Assembly (NCBI GenBank): GCA_021773115.1
Contig: JAJFKS010000025.1
Location: 248,001-312,000 of the forward strand
Length of the DNA stretch: 64,000 bases
Direction of reading: 5' to 3'
Source: Woeseiaceae bacterium
Lineage (GTDB): Bacteria > Pseudomonadota > Gammaproteobacteria > Steroidobacterales > Woeseiaceae
Made by a program: the position numbers and the translations under genes. Below, piece by piece: positions 26,520 to 35,046 of this stretch (positions are counted from its first letter, which is position 1; each line of letters opens with the position of its first letter). The notes under the pieces were generated by a model. It was not told the DNA's origin. It saw nothing but the letters and a program-made list of their open reading frames with translations, and ran no database searches.

Positions 26520-27194
26520 ATGTTTTGTACGCAATGCGGAAGCCGCGCAGAAGAAGGGGACAACTTTTGCGCAAATTGCGGTGTCCAGCTCTCAAAATCC
26601 TCTGCGGAATCACAAGGCGTTTCACAGTCTGTGCCAAACCCGCCTAGCAGCAATGCTAGCAATAGCACGACTGAGGCCATTCAGGCGAAATTGCCCCCGG
26701 CACGAGTAGCGGGCCGAAAGCTCCTGAAATGGTCGCTACGAGTGATTGCGTTCTTTATCGCTATGATCGTTTACTTGGCCTGGAAGGAGTTGTCTGCAAA
26801 GACTGGCATGGAAAGCGCTGCGATGGGGGCCGCCCGCGGAATAGCCGTATTTGGTGCCTATTTGGCATTTGTCGAATGGACGAAGTCCCTAGACGTGGAT
26901 AAGTCAGAGATGCCCAATGGCGAGCCAGTAGCGAGAATTACCGAACAACAACTAGCGACATTCGTCGGAGCAAGTTTTCTCGTGGTGGTGCTCGCATACT
27001 ACTCCGCGCCACACAACCAAACACCCGAGGCAGTTTGGTGGACCGCTATTATCTACATGGCCGCACATGCTGCGTGGTTGTGGTTATTTCCCACTAAGTC
27101 CGAGGAGGAAGTCCGCAGTGCGAGACGGTGGGCTATTGGCGGAATACTCGTGCTGTTCTTCGTTGTGTTGCCAACTCTTGTTGAAACACTGTAA
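26520..27194 (+). CDS. Zinc-ribbon membrane protein
   Basis: A 224-residue protein with an N-terminal zinc ribbon (CTQCG...CANCG, residues 3-21), a flexible Ser/Asn-rich linker, and about four to five membrane segments (RVIAFFIAMIVYLAW, AARGIAVFGAYLAFVEW, LATFVGASFLVVVLAYY, WWTAIIYMAAHAAWLWLF, GGILVLFFVVLPTLV). The zinc-ribbon plus membrane layout is frequent in bacteria and its function is unknown; the ribbon probably mediates protein contacts. The ATG follows GAGGTTACGCTG. It ends the plus-strand run of accessory genes. Confidence 0.72.
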   Translation: MFCTQCGSRAEEGDNFCANCGVQLSKSSAESQGVSQSVPNPPSSNASNSTTEAIQAKLPPARVAGRKLLKWSLRVIAFFIAMIVYLAWKELSAKTGMESAAMGAARGIAVFGAYLAFVEWTKSLDVDKSEMPNGEPVARITEQQLATFVGASFLVVVLAYYSAPHNQTPEAVWWTAIIYMAAHAAWLWLFPTKSEEEVRSARRWAIGGILVLFFVVLPTLVETL

Positions 27195-27315
27195 TACGTG
27201 TGCAAGTTGCAGTGGCAAGTTCTGACCCTGACTTACCTCTGATCCAACGATAAATCTGGGCTAGAGCTAGCCGCTCGCGACCGGGCGCATCGCGCAGAAA
27301 TTGCTCGCCTGTTGG

Positions 27316-27687
27316 TCAGGTCGTCTGCCACTCCCAATGAACAACACGTTCTAACTCGGGATCAACTTCGATGGTGTAGTAGACGCCTGGCAGGTGAACG
27401 AAAACACCGATCAGTATTTTGTCAATATACGGCGACAGCGCTTCTTCGCGACGCCGTTGCCGAATCGCCCAGTCGGCGTCATTGCTTTGCGAGGCGGATT
27501 CACTGATCAGAAAAGAGAAAAGTTGCTGATCGAGAATCCGTTCAACGACCCTGGTTGGCTCGGCGTTGGTGACATCCGTGGGTAATTCGACACAATCTTG
27601 AATGATCGCGCGTATGTCTAGAGACTTGCCTTCAAAATAATCCGAAGGATCCTCGGATAATGTCGCCGACCGTTGGTCCTTCAGCAT
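27316..27687 (-). CDS. Hypothetical protein, perhaps 5'-truncated
   Basis: A 123-residue acidic frame with plausible protein character: an amphipathic middle (IIQDCVELPTDVTN, RVVERILDQQLFSFLI) and a beta-rich end (KILIGVFVHLPGVYYTIEVD, then RVVHWEWQT). No family recognised. In-frame coding-like sequence continues upstream of the ATG for about 16 codons (APIFYECVEQRGLE) before a stop, without a usable start codon, so the gene may have lost its 5' end. No clear ribosome-binding site. It is the only minus-strand gene candidate of the left accessory region. Confidence 0.4.
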   Translation of the reverse strand: MLKDQRSATLSEDPSDYFEGKSLDIRAIIQDCVELPTDVTNAEPTRVVERILDQQLFSFLISESASQSNDADWAIRQRRREEALSPYIDKILIGVFVHLPGVYYTIEVDPELERVVHWEWQTT

Positions 27688-28594
27688 CTCGAGACCCCGT
27701 TGTTCGACGCACTCATAGAATATCGGAGCCTTTCTTCAAATCAAGAGATTGGTGATCCAGCGGTCTGGTACGGGGTTCTGGCGAGAATAGCGGGGCTACC
27801 GTGTGGAAATCTCGATATCTGAGGGTCGCGCCGGGAGACATCGCTGGATTGTCCATTCGATCGCGCGTGGGAACGGGCGTCAAAGTTCTGCGATAGACCC
27901 GGCAGGGCTTACTCTGCTCGCTCTCTCTGGGTCGCTTCACCTTTTTTTAACCACAGCAAACACTCCTGCTTCTTTCTACTCGATCGAGCGTGCCCGGCGG
28001 GCGCCTGTCCTGGAAACCCAGTAACTCCACCAAATTCTGGTCGGAAATTTAATCATCGATATCGAATGACATAGTACGAGAACACACTGACAAAGACCAG
28101 AAAAGGGAGAAAAAGCCCAAATACGGATATTTTGTATGATGCAGAACTTTTATACGGTACCGTATATGTCCGCAGTAGACCATATACGGGATTCTGATGG
28201 GTAGAGCCATTGAATTTGTAGAAATTGAGGAACCCCGCCATCCAGTGTCGGGATTTTCCCTGTTAAGGCCGGCGCGCTTGTCTTTTACTGTGGATATTTC
28301 CCTATTCCTTGGTCTGTCCGTAGCGCTATCTCCAAGGAACGCAAACACAAGCAGTGCATTGGCACGATGGGAGGGGGCGCGCCAGCGGCAGAATAAGGCT
28401 AGCGCCCCACCAATCCTGCCGATATCCGCCGCGGGCGATTAGGGGAAACGATGTCGGCTGGCGAAAACAGGAATCTCATACAGGGTCGTGGTTGATTGCA
28501 GTCTAGTTGAAGCCTTCTGTGTCCAGTCGGAGATGTTTGTTTGCGCCGCGGGGAACAATCGACCGGCAGAACTTTGAGTTCCAATTGAGGGACA
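27688..28594. other. Gene-poor stretch left of the ICE core
   Basis: About 900 bp in which I see no credible gene. It holds an inverted pair TACCGTATATG/CCATATACGG around 28155-28190 and otherwise no repeat of the cassette type. In related elements parA and dnaB precede parB at this place; no recognisable fragment of either is visible, so the junction between accessory block and ICE core probably lies here. Confidence 0.4.
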
Positions 28595-30205
28595 ATGATG
28601 GCCAAAAACAAAAAAACCAAGGTCAATTCGCAACAGAACGCTGGCGAGCCGGCTGCCAGCGGCAGTGTATCCGGCGCTTCACGCGTGCAGATTACACGCA
28701 TCAAGTGTTACGAGAAAAACCCACGACGCAGCCAGAACCCGGAATACGACCGCATCAAAGCTTCCATCCTGACGAGCGGCATGGACCAAGCCTTGTCAAT
28801 TACCCGAAGGCCCGACGAAAAGGATTACATTGTGCAAGCGGGCGGTAATACCCGACTTCAAATACTAAAGGAACTGTACGAGACCACCGGCGAGGAACGA
28901 TTTCTTACGGTCGATTGCTGGATCGTCGACTGGGATCGGGAATCCAGCGTGTTGCTTGCTCACCTGCGAGAAAACGAGCTTCGCGGCAATCTGACCTTCA
29001 TCGACAAGGCACAGGCGGTGTTGGAGGCAGGGAAACTCATTGCTGAAGAAATGGGCGTCAGCGACATTTCCCATCGGGAGTTGGAACCGATCTTGACGAA
29101 GCACGGCTACAGCCTGAGTCATGGGCTCATTTCTCTGATGGATTATGCGGTATCGATCCTGGCACCGCTGCTACCCACCGCTTTGGAGTCAGGTATCGGC
29201 AAAGCGCAAGTGAAGCGTATTCGTAACCTGGAAAGCGTCGGTCGAAAAATTTGGAGCCTTCGAGGCGGCGGCGCCGAGGCGGAGTTTGACGAGGCATTCG
29301 AGGCCCTGTGTCGGCGCCACGACAGTATCGATTGGCAATTCGAGCCACTGCACCAAGCGATTGAAAACGAGATAGCCGAAGCCGCCGATGTCAGTATTCA
29401 GGTCATTCGCATGGAGTTTGATTGTCGCCTGGCGGGACACGTGCCGTACATCCCTGACTTCGTGTATGAGGAGCAGGAGCGCGACGAGGACTTTCCGGTA
29501 TCAAGACGCGACGAACCAGCGATTGAGTCAAAGGCCGAGCGCGAGTCCAGGCTCAACAGGCGCAAAGGCGGTGCGCATGGGGAGCCGATCAACGGCATGG
29601 CGCCCGATGATCCATTGCACGACGAGGGTGCGACAGATCCGCACCAGGAACCGTCGGAGGTAGCCATTGAATTGCCACCCGAGCATGACGATGAAGCCCT
29701 TTTTCGGCGCATTGGCGTTCAATCAAGAATCCGCATCCCTATTGATTTCCTCAGAAAGACGGCCTTCACGCTGGCCCAACGGCTCGCCGAGCGGCACGGT
29801 ATCGGCCCACTGATTGCGCCGCTCAGTGACAACGGTCTGGGCTTCCTCGTCTGCGACGTGCCGCCGGCATCTGTTGTAGATCGACTCGATGACGACCTGT
29901 TGGCAGAAGTCTCTACCATGTGGTGGCAGCTTATGGCCTTTGCTGAAATGAGCGTGGCGCCTTTTGAACTGCTGCAAACATTGCTGGATGAAAAGTCTGC
30001 CTTGAACCCTGCCGCATTGTCGGCTGAGGAGCAGTGCCTGTCTGACAAAGTATGCACCGTGGACCCCGCCCATCTCGCACAACGCTTCTGGCGGCAGCTC
30101 AATCATGACGACTGGTGCGATTGGCTCTGCCTTGCACACAATTATCGTGAGTTACACCGCATGGCCAGACTGCTGAATACGCCCTTGTGGAGCAGTACGA
30201 CATGA
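28595..30205 (+). CDS. ParB-family protein of PFGI-1-type ICE
   Basis: A 536-residue protein with an N-terminal ParB/Srx-type nucleotide-binding domain: CYEKNPRRSQNPEYDRI, GMDQALSITRRP, VQAGGNTRLQIL and LRENELRGNLTFIDKA are the expected boxes, followed by a helix-turn-helix region and a long ICE-specific C-terminal half with an acidic linker (about residues 300-370). Size and layout match the integrating-conjugative-element ParB type (TIGR03764), known from PFGI-1 elements. Its role is partition or maintenance of the excised element. The normal partner ParA is not found in the window. It overlaps the next gene by 4 bp. Confidence 0.88.
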   Translation: MMAKNKKTKVNSQQNAGEPAASGSVSGASRVQITRIKCYEKNPRRSQNPEYDRIKASILTSGMDQALSITRRPDEKDYIVQAGGNTRLQILKELYETTGEERFLTVDCWIVDWDRESSVLLAHLRENELRGNLTFIDKAQAVLEAGKLIAEEMGVSDISHRELEPILTKHGYSLSHGLISLMDYAVSILAPLLPTALESGIGKAQVKRIRNLESVGRKIWSLRGGGAEAEFDEAFEALCRRHDSIDWQFEPLHQAIENEIAEAADVSIQVIRMEFDCRLAGHVPYIPDFVYEEQERDEDFPVSRRDEPAIESKAERESRLNRRKGGAHGEPINGMAPDDPLHDEGATDPHQEPSEVAIELPPEHDDEALFRRIGVQSRIRIPIDFLRKTAFTLAQRLAERHGIGPLIAPLSDNGLGFLVCDVPPASVVDRLDDDLLAEVSTMWWQLMAFAEMSVAPFELLQTLLDEKSALNPAALSAEEQCLSDKVCTVDPAHLAQRFWRQLNHDDWCDWLCLAHNYRELHRMARLLNTPLWSSTT

Positions 30206-30783
30206 TGGGTAATAAGGAGTCCGAGCTCACCACAGCAATAATGCAGTACGCCATTCGCTGCGTCGCTGAGGGCGATCAGCCGGCGTTGCGTAACATGAAC
30301 TTCGGACCGCGGGAAGTTGATGCATTGCGTGAAATGAATCTCGGCGACCTATGCCACATTGAAACGCTGCGTGCGCACTGTTTGAAAATCGCACTTGAGC
30401 GTGAGGTGTACTGGCCCATGGTGGATGAACTGCGCGACCGCCGGAAATCAGCAGAATTGCAAAAGCTGTTGATCAGTGCAGATGCAGGGCAGGACATGAT
30501 GGAGAAACTCTACGGAATGGGTGCACGGGAGTACGCGCGTTTGCGTCGTATGCTGGTGGTAGAAACAACCAGCGGTCGTCCACCTGAGCCCAGTGAAGCC
30601 GAAACACAGACATTGTGGGATACCTGGAAGCAACGCATTGAGGATCGAGAAGAAATGTCATTGCAAGGCAAGGACTATCTCGCCATGCACAAGGAAACCG
30701 GTATTGCCTTGCGTGCCATCTGGAGCCAGACGAGGCGTTGGACGGAGTACGGCAAACTGCCAGCCGCCGCCAATGGCAGCTAA
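30202..30783 (+). CDS. DUF2857 / STY4526-like island replication protein
   Basis: A 193-residue protein resembling DUF2857 (STY4526 family) of pathogenicity and conjugative islands. Matching parts are the N-terminal helical segment AIMQYAIRCVAEGD, NFGPREVDALREMNLGDL, the KLYGMGAREYARLRRML segment and the C-terminal TLWDTWKQRIE. Members always sit between parB and an STY4528-like gene, as here. Biochemical role unknown; thought to take part in replication or regulation of the element. I chose ATG 30202, inside the overlap with parB, because GGAG lies 9 bp upstream. Confidence 0.78.
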   Translation: MMGNKESELTTAIMQYAIRCVAEGDQPALRNMNFGPREVDALREMNLGDLCHIETLRAHCLKIALEREVYWPMVDELRDRRKSAELQKLLISADAGQDMMEKLYGMGAREYARLRRMLVVETTSGRPPEPSEAETQTLWDTWKQRIEDREEMSLQGKDYLAMHKETGIALRAIWSQTRRWTEYGKLPAAANGS

Positions 30784-30805
30784 TCAAAGAATTCGGGAGA
30801 CCAAC

Positions 30806-31342
30806 ATGAATATACAGAGTGTCGACGTTCGTCCTGAAACGCGTGCGCTGGGGCAGTCTGTTACCGCGGCACTGGCACGGCATAAACGGCGCTACCAGGG
30901 TACTTGGTTACGCGCGTTGGTGTTGCTGCAGCCAAACTCCACGGAACTACCGTCGGCATTGATCGAAGATAGCGGCCTAGAGCCGGTCGATAAACTGATA
31001 TGGCTGGTGCTGATGTCGCGTGCGTGCAATGCCGATGGAATCGCTGTGCTACCGACTCATTTGGAGCTCGCAAGATGCGCGAATGTGGCGGCAAGACAAA
31101 CCGTCGCAAGCTCCCTGTCGATATTGCGTTGCAGACGCTGGATGACGGTCTGTCGTATCTCGTGGCGCAAAGGTGGCCAACAAAAAGGTAGTGCGTATGC
31201 ATTACATGTCACGCCACTTCCGATCGCCGACACGATCCATCTTGACCCACACTATCGGGCATTTCTTGAGGCGTCGGCCCATCATCGCCATACTCGGATA
31301 CGAACAGCGGCGAAAGACGTGCTTGCACAACTGTCCGAATAG
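30806..31342 (+). CDS. STY4528-like island replication protein, short form
   Basis: A 178-residue protein that I place with the STY4528 pathogenicity-island replication family. The supporting stretch is a winged-helix-like region: DKLIWLVLMSRACNADGIAVLPT, ELARCANVAARQTVASSLSIL, CRRWMTVC, then GSAYALHVTPLPIADTI. Full family members are usually longer (over 300 residues), so this copy is short. The ATG follows GGGAGACC. It is followed by a large perfect palindrome (31378-31436), a possible binding site for this or a partition protein. Confidence 0.68.
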   Translation: MNIQSVDVRPETRALGQSVTAALARHKRRYQGTWLRALVLLQPNSTELPSALIEDSGLEPVDKLIWLVLMSRACNADGIAVLPTHLELARCANVAARQTVASSLSILRCRRWMTVCRISWRKGGQQKGSAYALHVTPLPIADTIHLDPHYRAFLEASAHHRHTRIRTAAKDVLAQLSE

Positions 31343-31377
31343 AGCAATTGCCACTGTCGTGGCACCAGCGCATCGAG

Positions 31378-31436
31378 CGTGTTAATGAGATTAACGTGTG
31401 TGGACTGGGTCCACACACGTTAATCTCATTAACACG
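31378..31436. repeat. Perfect 27-bp inverted repeat with 5-nt loop
   Basis: Arms 31378-31404 and 31410-31436 are exact reverse complements around CTGGG. Each arm also contains the internal near-palindrome GTTAATGAGATTAAC (GTTAAT/ATTAAC), so the site offers two symmetric half-sites plus a long cruciform. There is no T run after it, so a simple terminator is unlikely. Candidates are an origin, a partition (centromere) site or a single-strand origin of the element. Confidence 0.8.
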
Positions 31437-31546
31437 TAGCTCCTTCCCACCGATAAGTCAGCCATTCCTTGACGGGCTTTTGTGTTGTGACTAAGCGGTT
31501 GTTTATAGATTGTAATCACTCTCAATCTAAACACGGGTAGCCGAGC

Positions 31547-32263
31547 ATGATCGAGCAAGGGAAGCAGAACTCGCCACCGGGCAAAAACCCGATCAGTGTG
31601 TCAACGGTCGAGCAGAATGGACCGGGGGTATTACGCGGTGAGGTCTGGCTGACGGTTGAGTCCCACCATGCACAACGGCTGATACTCGGTCGTGCTGCGA
31701 CACCGGACAAACCGGCCATTATTGGTCTGGTGGGATTTGCTGACCGTCTGCGCGTTATTTGGAGTGCGGCGCGCGCCGACGATCCCTATGCCGATTGGTG
31801 GCTCATCAAGATCGATGAAGCACTTGAACGCGCTCGTGGCCGCATCAAAAAGGAGCAAAAGGCACTCGATGAGTGCATTGAGCAGCGCTCGGCGCTGCAG
31901 ATAAGCGTGGTCACCACCAGCAATCCCTATCGAGTGGCCCTCAATTTCGCCAACCCGTACGCCTATTGGGGTGCACATCTCATTGCCGAGTTTGATACCA
32001 CGGCACGCACCATTCTGACCGCAAAACAGGTAGGTCTGATGAGCGAATCGCTTGCCGAGCGTGCGTTGGATGGCTGTGCCGGTGCCATTCGTAGCTTGTT
32101 CGCTGTACCGGATGGCTACCGCGTGCTTCGTATCGACCGCGAGGCCGTAAGGGGCGGAATAAAAGCGGCCAAGGCAGCGGCTGAACTCATGGGTGAGGTT
32201 CCTCAGGCGGTACTGTTGGGCGAGCACGCAGCGGCACTGACACCGCGCAAGGCAAAGCCGTGA
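31547..32263 (+). CDS. ICE protein, PFL_4669 family
   Basis: A 238-residue protein of the integrating-conjugative-element family PFL_4669 (TIGR03761). Characteristic segments are GPGVLRGEVWLTVESHHAQRL, LVGFADRLRVIW, DPYADWWLIKIDEAL, FANPYAYWGAHLIAEFD and RSLFAVPDGYRVL. It is found beside replication and single-strand-binding genes in PFGI-1-type elements; molecular role unknown, cytoplasmic. The start lies 111 bp after the big palindrome. The next gene starts within its stop codon (GTGA overlap). Confidence 0.88.
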   Translation: MIEQGKQNSPPGKNPISVSTVEQNGPGVLRGEVWLTVESHHAQRLILGRAATPDKPAIIGLVGFADRLRVIWSAARADDPYADWWLIKIDEALERARGRIKKEQKALDECIEQRSALQISVVTTSNPYRVALNFANPYAYWGAHLIAEFDTTARTILTAKQVGLMSESLAERALDGCAGAIRSLFAVPDGYRVLRIDREAVRGGIKAAKAAAELMGEVPQAVLLGEHAAALTPRKAKP

Positions 32264-32628
32264 AGGCCACGGTATCGCCGATCAGTCAGCGAATCGCCTT
32301 CAAGCTCGATCTGTCGATTGCCTTCGAGGCCTTGATCCTAAATAGACTCATGCGTGTGCCTGAGAGTCGGCGCAAGGAGTGGCTGCGTGGTTTGTTGGTG
32401 CAAGGTTTCCAGAGCGAATGTCGCGCGCTGCGACAGTCACAACGCACCGAGCAACCTGGCGCCGAAGTGCCCTGGAACGAAAATGTCGCGGCACATCCAT
32501 CGGTATCAGCAAGCAATCATCAAAGCTCAAAGCCACGATCAGGAACAACACCCGATCTCGGTGCAGGCAAGGCACTGACAATAAGCAACACGGTATCGCT
32601 TGCCGCGCTGCGAAAAGTGATTGGCTGA
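32260..32628 (+). CDS. Hypothetical protein, possible ParR/StbB-like partner
   Basis: A 122-residue protein with a GTG start overlapping the preceding stop by 4 bp. The N-terminal 55 residues (SQRIAFKLDLSIAFEALILN, LMRVPESRRKEWLRGLLVQG) suggest a strand followed by two helices, as in ribbon-helix-helix partition proteins; the C-terminal half is low-complexity (Ser/Gln/Asn-rich). It precedes an actin-like ParM/StbA gene by 65 bp, and adaptor genes of such systems lie next to the filament gene, so a DNA-binding adaptor role is a reasonable guess but only that. Confidence 0.5.
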   Translation: MKATVSPISQRIAFKLDLSIAFEALILNRLMRVPESRRKEWLRGLLVQGFQSECRALRQSQRTEQPGAEVPWNENVAAHPSVSASNHQSSKPRSGTTPDLGAGKALTISNTVSLAALRKVIG

Positions 32629-32693
32629 GTATCGAGTGGCCATGGACAAGTCGTTCAAATAATGACGAAACAACGAGGAATCAGCCATTGAAT

Positions 32694-33743
32694 ATGGAAG
32701 CAGTGAGCACTGAACCCGCGGGCATAGAATCGGCAAAAGCAAAGGCCATGAAAGTGGGTATCGATGACGGTTACGCCCATACCAAACTGGCGCTGCCTGG
32801 TGGTCGATTGTTGGTTACACCCTCGCGGGCGCAAATTGGACGCTCTAAGATAAGTTGGCTGAACCAGACTGAGCGACGCATCTTCGAGTATGAGACGGAC
32901 GGCACGCTGTACTCGGTTGGCGATGTGGATGCGGCATCAACGCGCTTTGAAGGCTTTGCGTGCTCCGGTATGAATCGCGCCATCGTGCAACACGCGTTGC
33001 AACAAGCCGGACTGGAAGGAATTGATGTTGAGGCTGTGTCCGGACTACCGATTAGCGCCTTTTACCGAGGATCTGGCGATCAGCGCAGCAGCACAATTGC
33101 GGATAAGCAACAGAACCTCCTGCAACCGGTGCTGCCGAAAGGCGACGCACAACCCGTGGAAATCGTTTTTCATCGGGTGATCCCTGAGGCACTCGCGGCC
33201 TGGTATGACTACGTCATCGTCGAGAAAGATGGCGAGGCGACGCTTGATCAACGGCGCGTGTCCGTGCCGATTGCCGTAGTCGATATCGGTGGTCGCACCA
33301 CCGACACCGTGGTGGTCCGCGATCAGGGCATATTGCACGACTCGTCTGGCTCGTTTGAATTTGGCCTGCTGGATGTAAAGCAGGCGCTCGCCGAAGCGCT
33401 GCAAGCACGCTTTGATTTGGAACACGTTGCTGACCGACTACTCGTACGTGCGGTAAAGCAACAAACAGTGCGGCTTTACGGCAGCGATTACGATGTCAGT
33501 AGCGAGGTAGCGACCGCCAAACAGGAACTCGTGGAGCGCCTCTATACAGAGACGCGCCGACAACTTGGCAGCGGCATCGAACTCGACAGAGTGCTATTTG
33601 TTGGTGGTGGCACCGTGGCACTGGCGCATCACATCACCGACTGGTTTCCGAATCAATTGATCGCCGAGCAACCGGCGTTTGCGAATGCGCGCGGCATGCT
33701 GAAGTACTTGCAATTCGTTTGCGAGAAACCCGATGCCTCTTAA
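32694..33743 (+). CDS. ParM/StbA-type actin-like ATPase
   Basis: A 349-residue protein with the actin-fold phosphate motifs: phosphate-1 VGIDDGYAHTKLALP, phosphate-2 IAVVDIGGRTTDTVVV and the adenosine loop RVLFVGGGTVALAHH. AVSGLPISAFY and ALAAWYDYV agree with plasmid segregation proteins ParM/StbA. It would form filaments that separate copies of the excised element. The ATG at 32694 is used; a TTG at 32688 has better spacing to GAGGA and could be the true start (two more residues). ParM-like genes are found in some, not all, elements of this type. Confidence 0.83.
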   Translation: MEAVSTEPAGIESAKAKAMKVGIDDGYAHTKLALPGGRLLVTPSRAQIGRSKISWLNQTERRIFEYETDGTLYSVGDVDAASTRFEGFACSGMNRAIVQHALQQAGLEGIDVEAVSGLPISAFYRGSGDQRSSTIADKQQNLLQPVLPKGDAQPVEIVFHRVIPEALAAWYDYVIVEKDGEATLDQRRVSVPIAVVDIGGRTTDTVVVRDQGILHDSSGSFEFGLLDVKQALAEALQARFDLEHVADRLLVRAVKQQTVRLYGSDYDVSSEVATAKQELVERLYTETRRQLGSGIELDRVLFVGGGTVALAHHITDWFPNQLIAEQPAFANARGMLKYLQFVCEKPDAS

Positions 33744-33787
33744 AGAATTTATCCGTGGTCACTGCGGTTTCAGTGATAAGTACCTAA

Positions 33788-33885
33788 GGACCGACAACGA
33801 GGTACAGCGGCTTTCGCCGTCGGTCCATCTTCAAGGCAATCGAAATGATTGCCGCACACCCTGCCGGGACATGTACCCGTCAGGG
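33788..33885 (+). ncRNA. Structured leader RNA upstream of the DUF3577 gene
   Basis: Three successive stem-loops: 33788-33826 (8-bp closing stem GGACCGAC/GTCGGTCC), 33835-33853 (perfect 7-bp GGCAATC/GATTGCC), and 33859-33885 (CCCTG-x-CGGG / CCCG-x-CAGGG). They end 43 bp before the DUF3577 start. A conserved RNA motif named after DUF3577 has been described at this very position in other bacteria; whether this is a member needs a covariance-model search. A frame running through it (33733-33939) is probably not translated. Confidence 0.6.
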
Positions 33886-33928
33886 AGGCATGCACTCCGG
33901 TTGAATCTTAATCGCAGGAGAACGCGTC

Positions 33929-34333
33929 ATGAACACTAACGAAAACGTCAAGTATTTCGATCTTCACACCGCCGGTATCGGTTACTTAAACCGTGTCCGG
34001 CAGGTGACACCGGAGGAGGGTACGCCCTTTCTGGCCGTCACCATTGCTGCCATCCACGGCAGCGTATCCAACGTCCAGCACACTTATTTCGAGTGCGGCG
34101 TGTACGGCGAGCAGGCGCAAAACACCGTGCGTGAGCTCCAGCCGGCCGTCGAGGGCGAGTCGAAGGTATTGATTGGATTCACGCTCAGTGACCTGAGGGC
34201 GGATTCATTCACCTTTAAGCAAGGCGACAAGGCCGGTGAGACTGGCGTCAATCTGAAAGCCCGCTTGATCAAGATCGCGTGGGCCAAAGTTGACGGCGAA
34301 AAGGTCTCCATCCAGCAGCAACGTGTTGCCTGA
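33929..34333 (+). CDS. DUF3577 / STY4534-like ICE replication protein
   Basis: A 134-residue protein of the DUF3577 (STY4534) family. Typical content: KYFDLHTAGIGYLNRVRQV, PFLAVTIAAIHGSVSNVQHTYFECGV, VLIGFTLSDLRADSF and GVNLKARLIKIAWAKVDGE. The all-beta layout resembles an OB-fold single-strand DNA-binding protein, which fits its position among replication genes, but this is inference. The ATG follows AGGAG at good spacing. A structured leader precedes it and a GC hairpin (34344-34368) follows it. Confidence 0.85.
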   Translation: MNTNENVKYFDLHTAGIGYLNRVRQVTPEEGTPFLAVTIAAIHGSVSNVQHTYFECGVYGEQAQNTVRELQPAVEGESKVLIGFTLSDLRADSFTFKQGDKAGETGVNLKARLIKIAWAKVDGEKVSIQQQRVA

Positions 34334-34343
34334 TGTAAACCCA

Positions 34344-34368
34344 GGCCGGGTACTGACACTGCCCGGCC
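34344..34368 (+). terminator. Hairpin after the DUF3577 gene, possible terminator or leader element
   Basis: Perfect 7-bp stem GGCCGGG/CCCGGCC with an 11-nt loop, followed by ATCTTTCT. A second hairpin CGGGG/CCCCG follows at 34383-34400, ahead of radC. The T run is weak, so a leader function for radC is equally possible. Confidence 0.45.
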
Positions 34369-34439
34369 ATCTTTCTACCCAGCGGGGGATCTTTTCCCCG
34401 TGTGGGGCTGATCTACCTGCCATTCAATGGAGATCAGTG

Positions 34440-34949
34440 ATGAAAGCCATAGTTAAGAAGACAAAGCAGAAGGATCGCTTCAGAGGACTAAAGCCCGGAG
34501 CACTAAACGACGCTGAAAAGAATTCTCTTTTGGCGTTGGCAATGAAAGTGTTGTCGGTGCGCCACTATCGTGGTCGCGCCTTAAGAAGTCCCGGCGACAC
34601 CCAGGCCTACCTAAGGCTTCGGCTGGCGGATAAACAAGCAGAGCTGTTTGGCTGCTTGTATCTGGATAACCGTCACCGTGTCTTGGATCTCTGTGAGCTG
34701 TTCCAGGGCACTATCGATGGTACCTCCGTGTACCCGCGAGTCGTGGTACAGCAGGCGTTACAAAAAAACGCCGCCGCGGTCATTTTGTTCCACAACCACC
34801 CATCCGGTGTGGCTGAACCCAGCCAGGCCGATGAACGGATCACACACCGCTTGAAAAGCGCACTGGAGTTGATTGATGTGCGTGTGCTGGACCACTTTAT
34901 TGTGGCAGCCGGTGAGAGTGTTTCGATGGCGGCTCGTGGAATTCTTTAA
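34440..34949 (+). CDS. radC: RadC-like JAB-domain protein
   Basis: A 169-residue protein of the RadC family (JAB1/MPN metal-dependent hydrolase fold). The metal motif is HNHPSGVAEPSQADERIT (H-x-H-P-x7-S-x2-D arrangement), preceded by ELFGCLYLDNRHRVL and followed by VRVLDHFIVAAGESVSMA. RadC proteins are common on conjugative elements and islands and are not needed for DNA repair; their activity remains unclear. The helix-hairpin-helix region of chromosomal RadC is missing, as usual for mobile-element copies. ATG 34440 follows GGAGATCAGTG. Confidence 0.9.
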   Translation: MKAIVKKTKQKDRFRGLKPGALNDAEKNSLLALAMKVLSVRHYRGRALRSPGDTQAYLRLRLADKQAELFGCLYLDNRHRVLDLCELFQGTIDGTSVYPRVVVQQALQKNAAAVILFHNHPSGVAEPSQADERITHRLKSALELIDVRVLDHFIVAAGESVSMAARGIL

Positions 34950-34972
34950 CTTTAACTGTGTATCTACACACT

Positions 34973-35001
34973 CTGCCGGGGAAGGCGTTCTTCCCTGGCA
35001 G
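34973..35001 (+). promoter_or_regulatory. Leader stem-loop before the DUF6573-like gene
   Basis: An 11-bp stem (CTGCCGGGGAA / TTCCCTGGCAG with one GU pair) and a 7-nt loop, 45 bp before the start codon. Probably an mRNA leader structure. Confidence 0.45.
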
Positions 35002-35046
35002 GGAGGAGCGCATGACCCGGTGTTTTGCTTACCAAGGAGCACCACC

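Noticed and set aside
28049-28348. Minus-strand frames in the gap left of parB
   Set aside because: Overlapping frames of AT-rich sequence with no start signal; not a parA or dnaB remnant.
31378-31436. Palindrome as a simple terminator of the STY4528-like gene
   Set aside because: No T run follows on either strand and the 27-bp arms with internal symmetry are much longer than a terminator needs.
33733-33939. 68-codon frame between the ParM-like and DUF3577 genes
   Set aside because: It runs straight through the three stem-loops of the leader and has no protein-like composition, so an RNA explanation is better.
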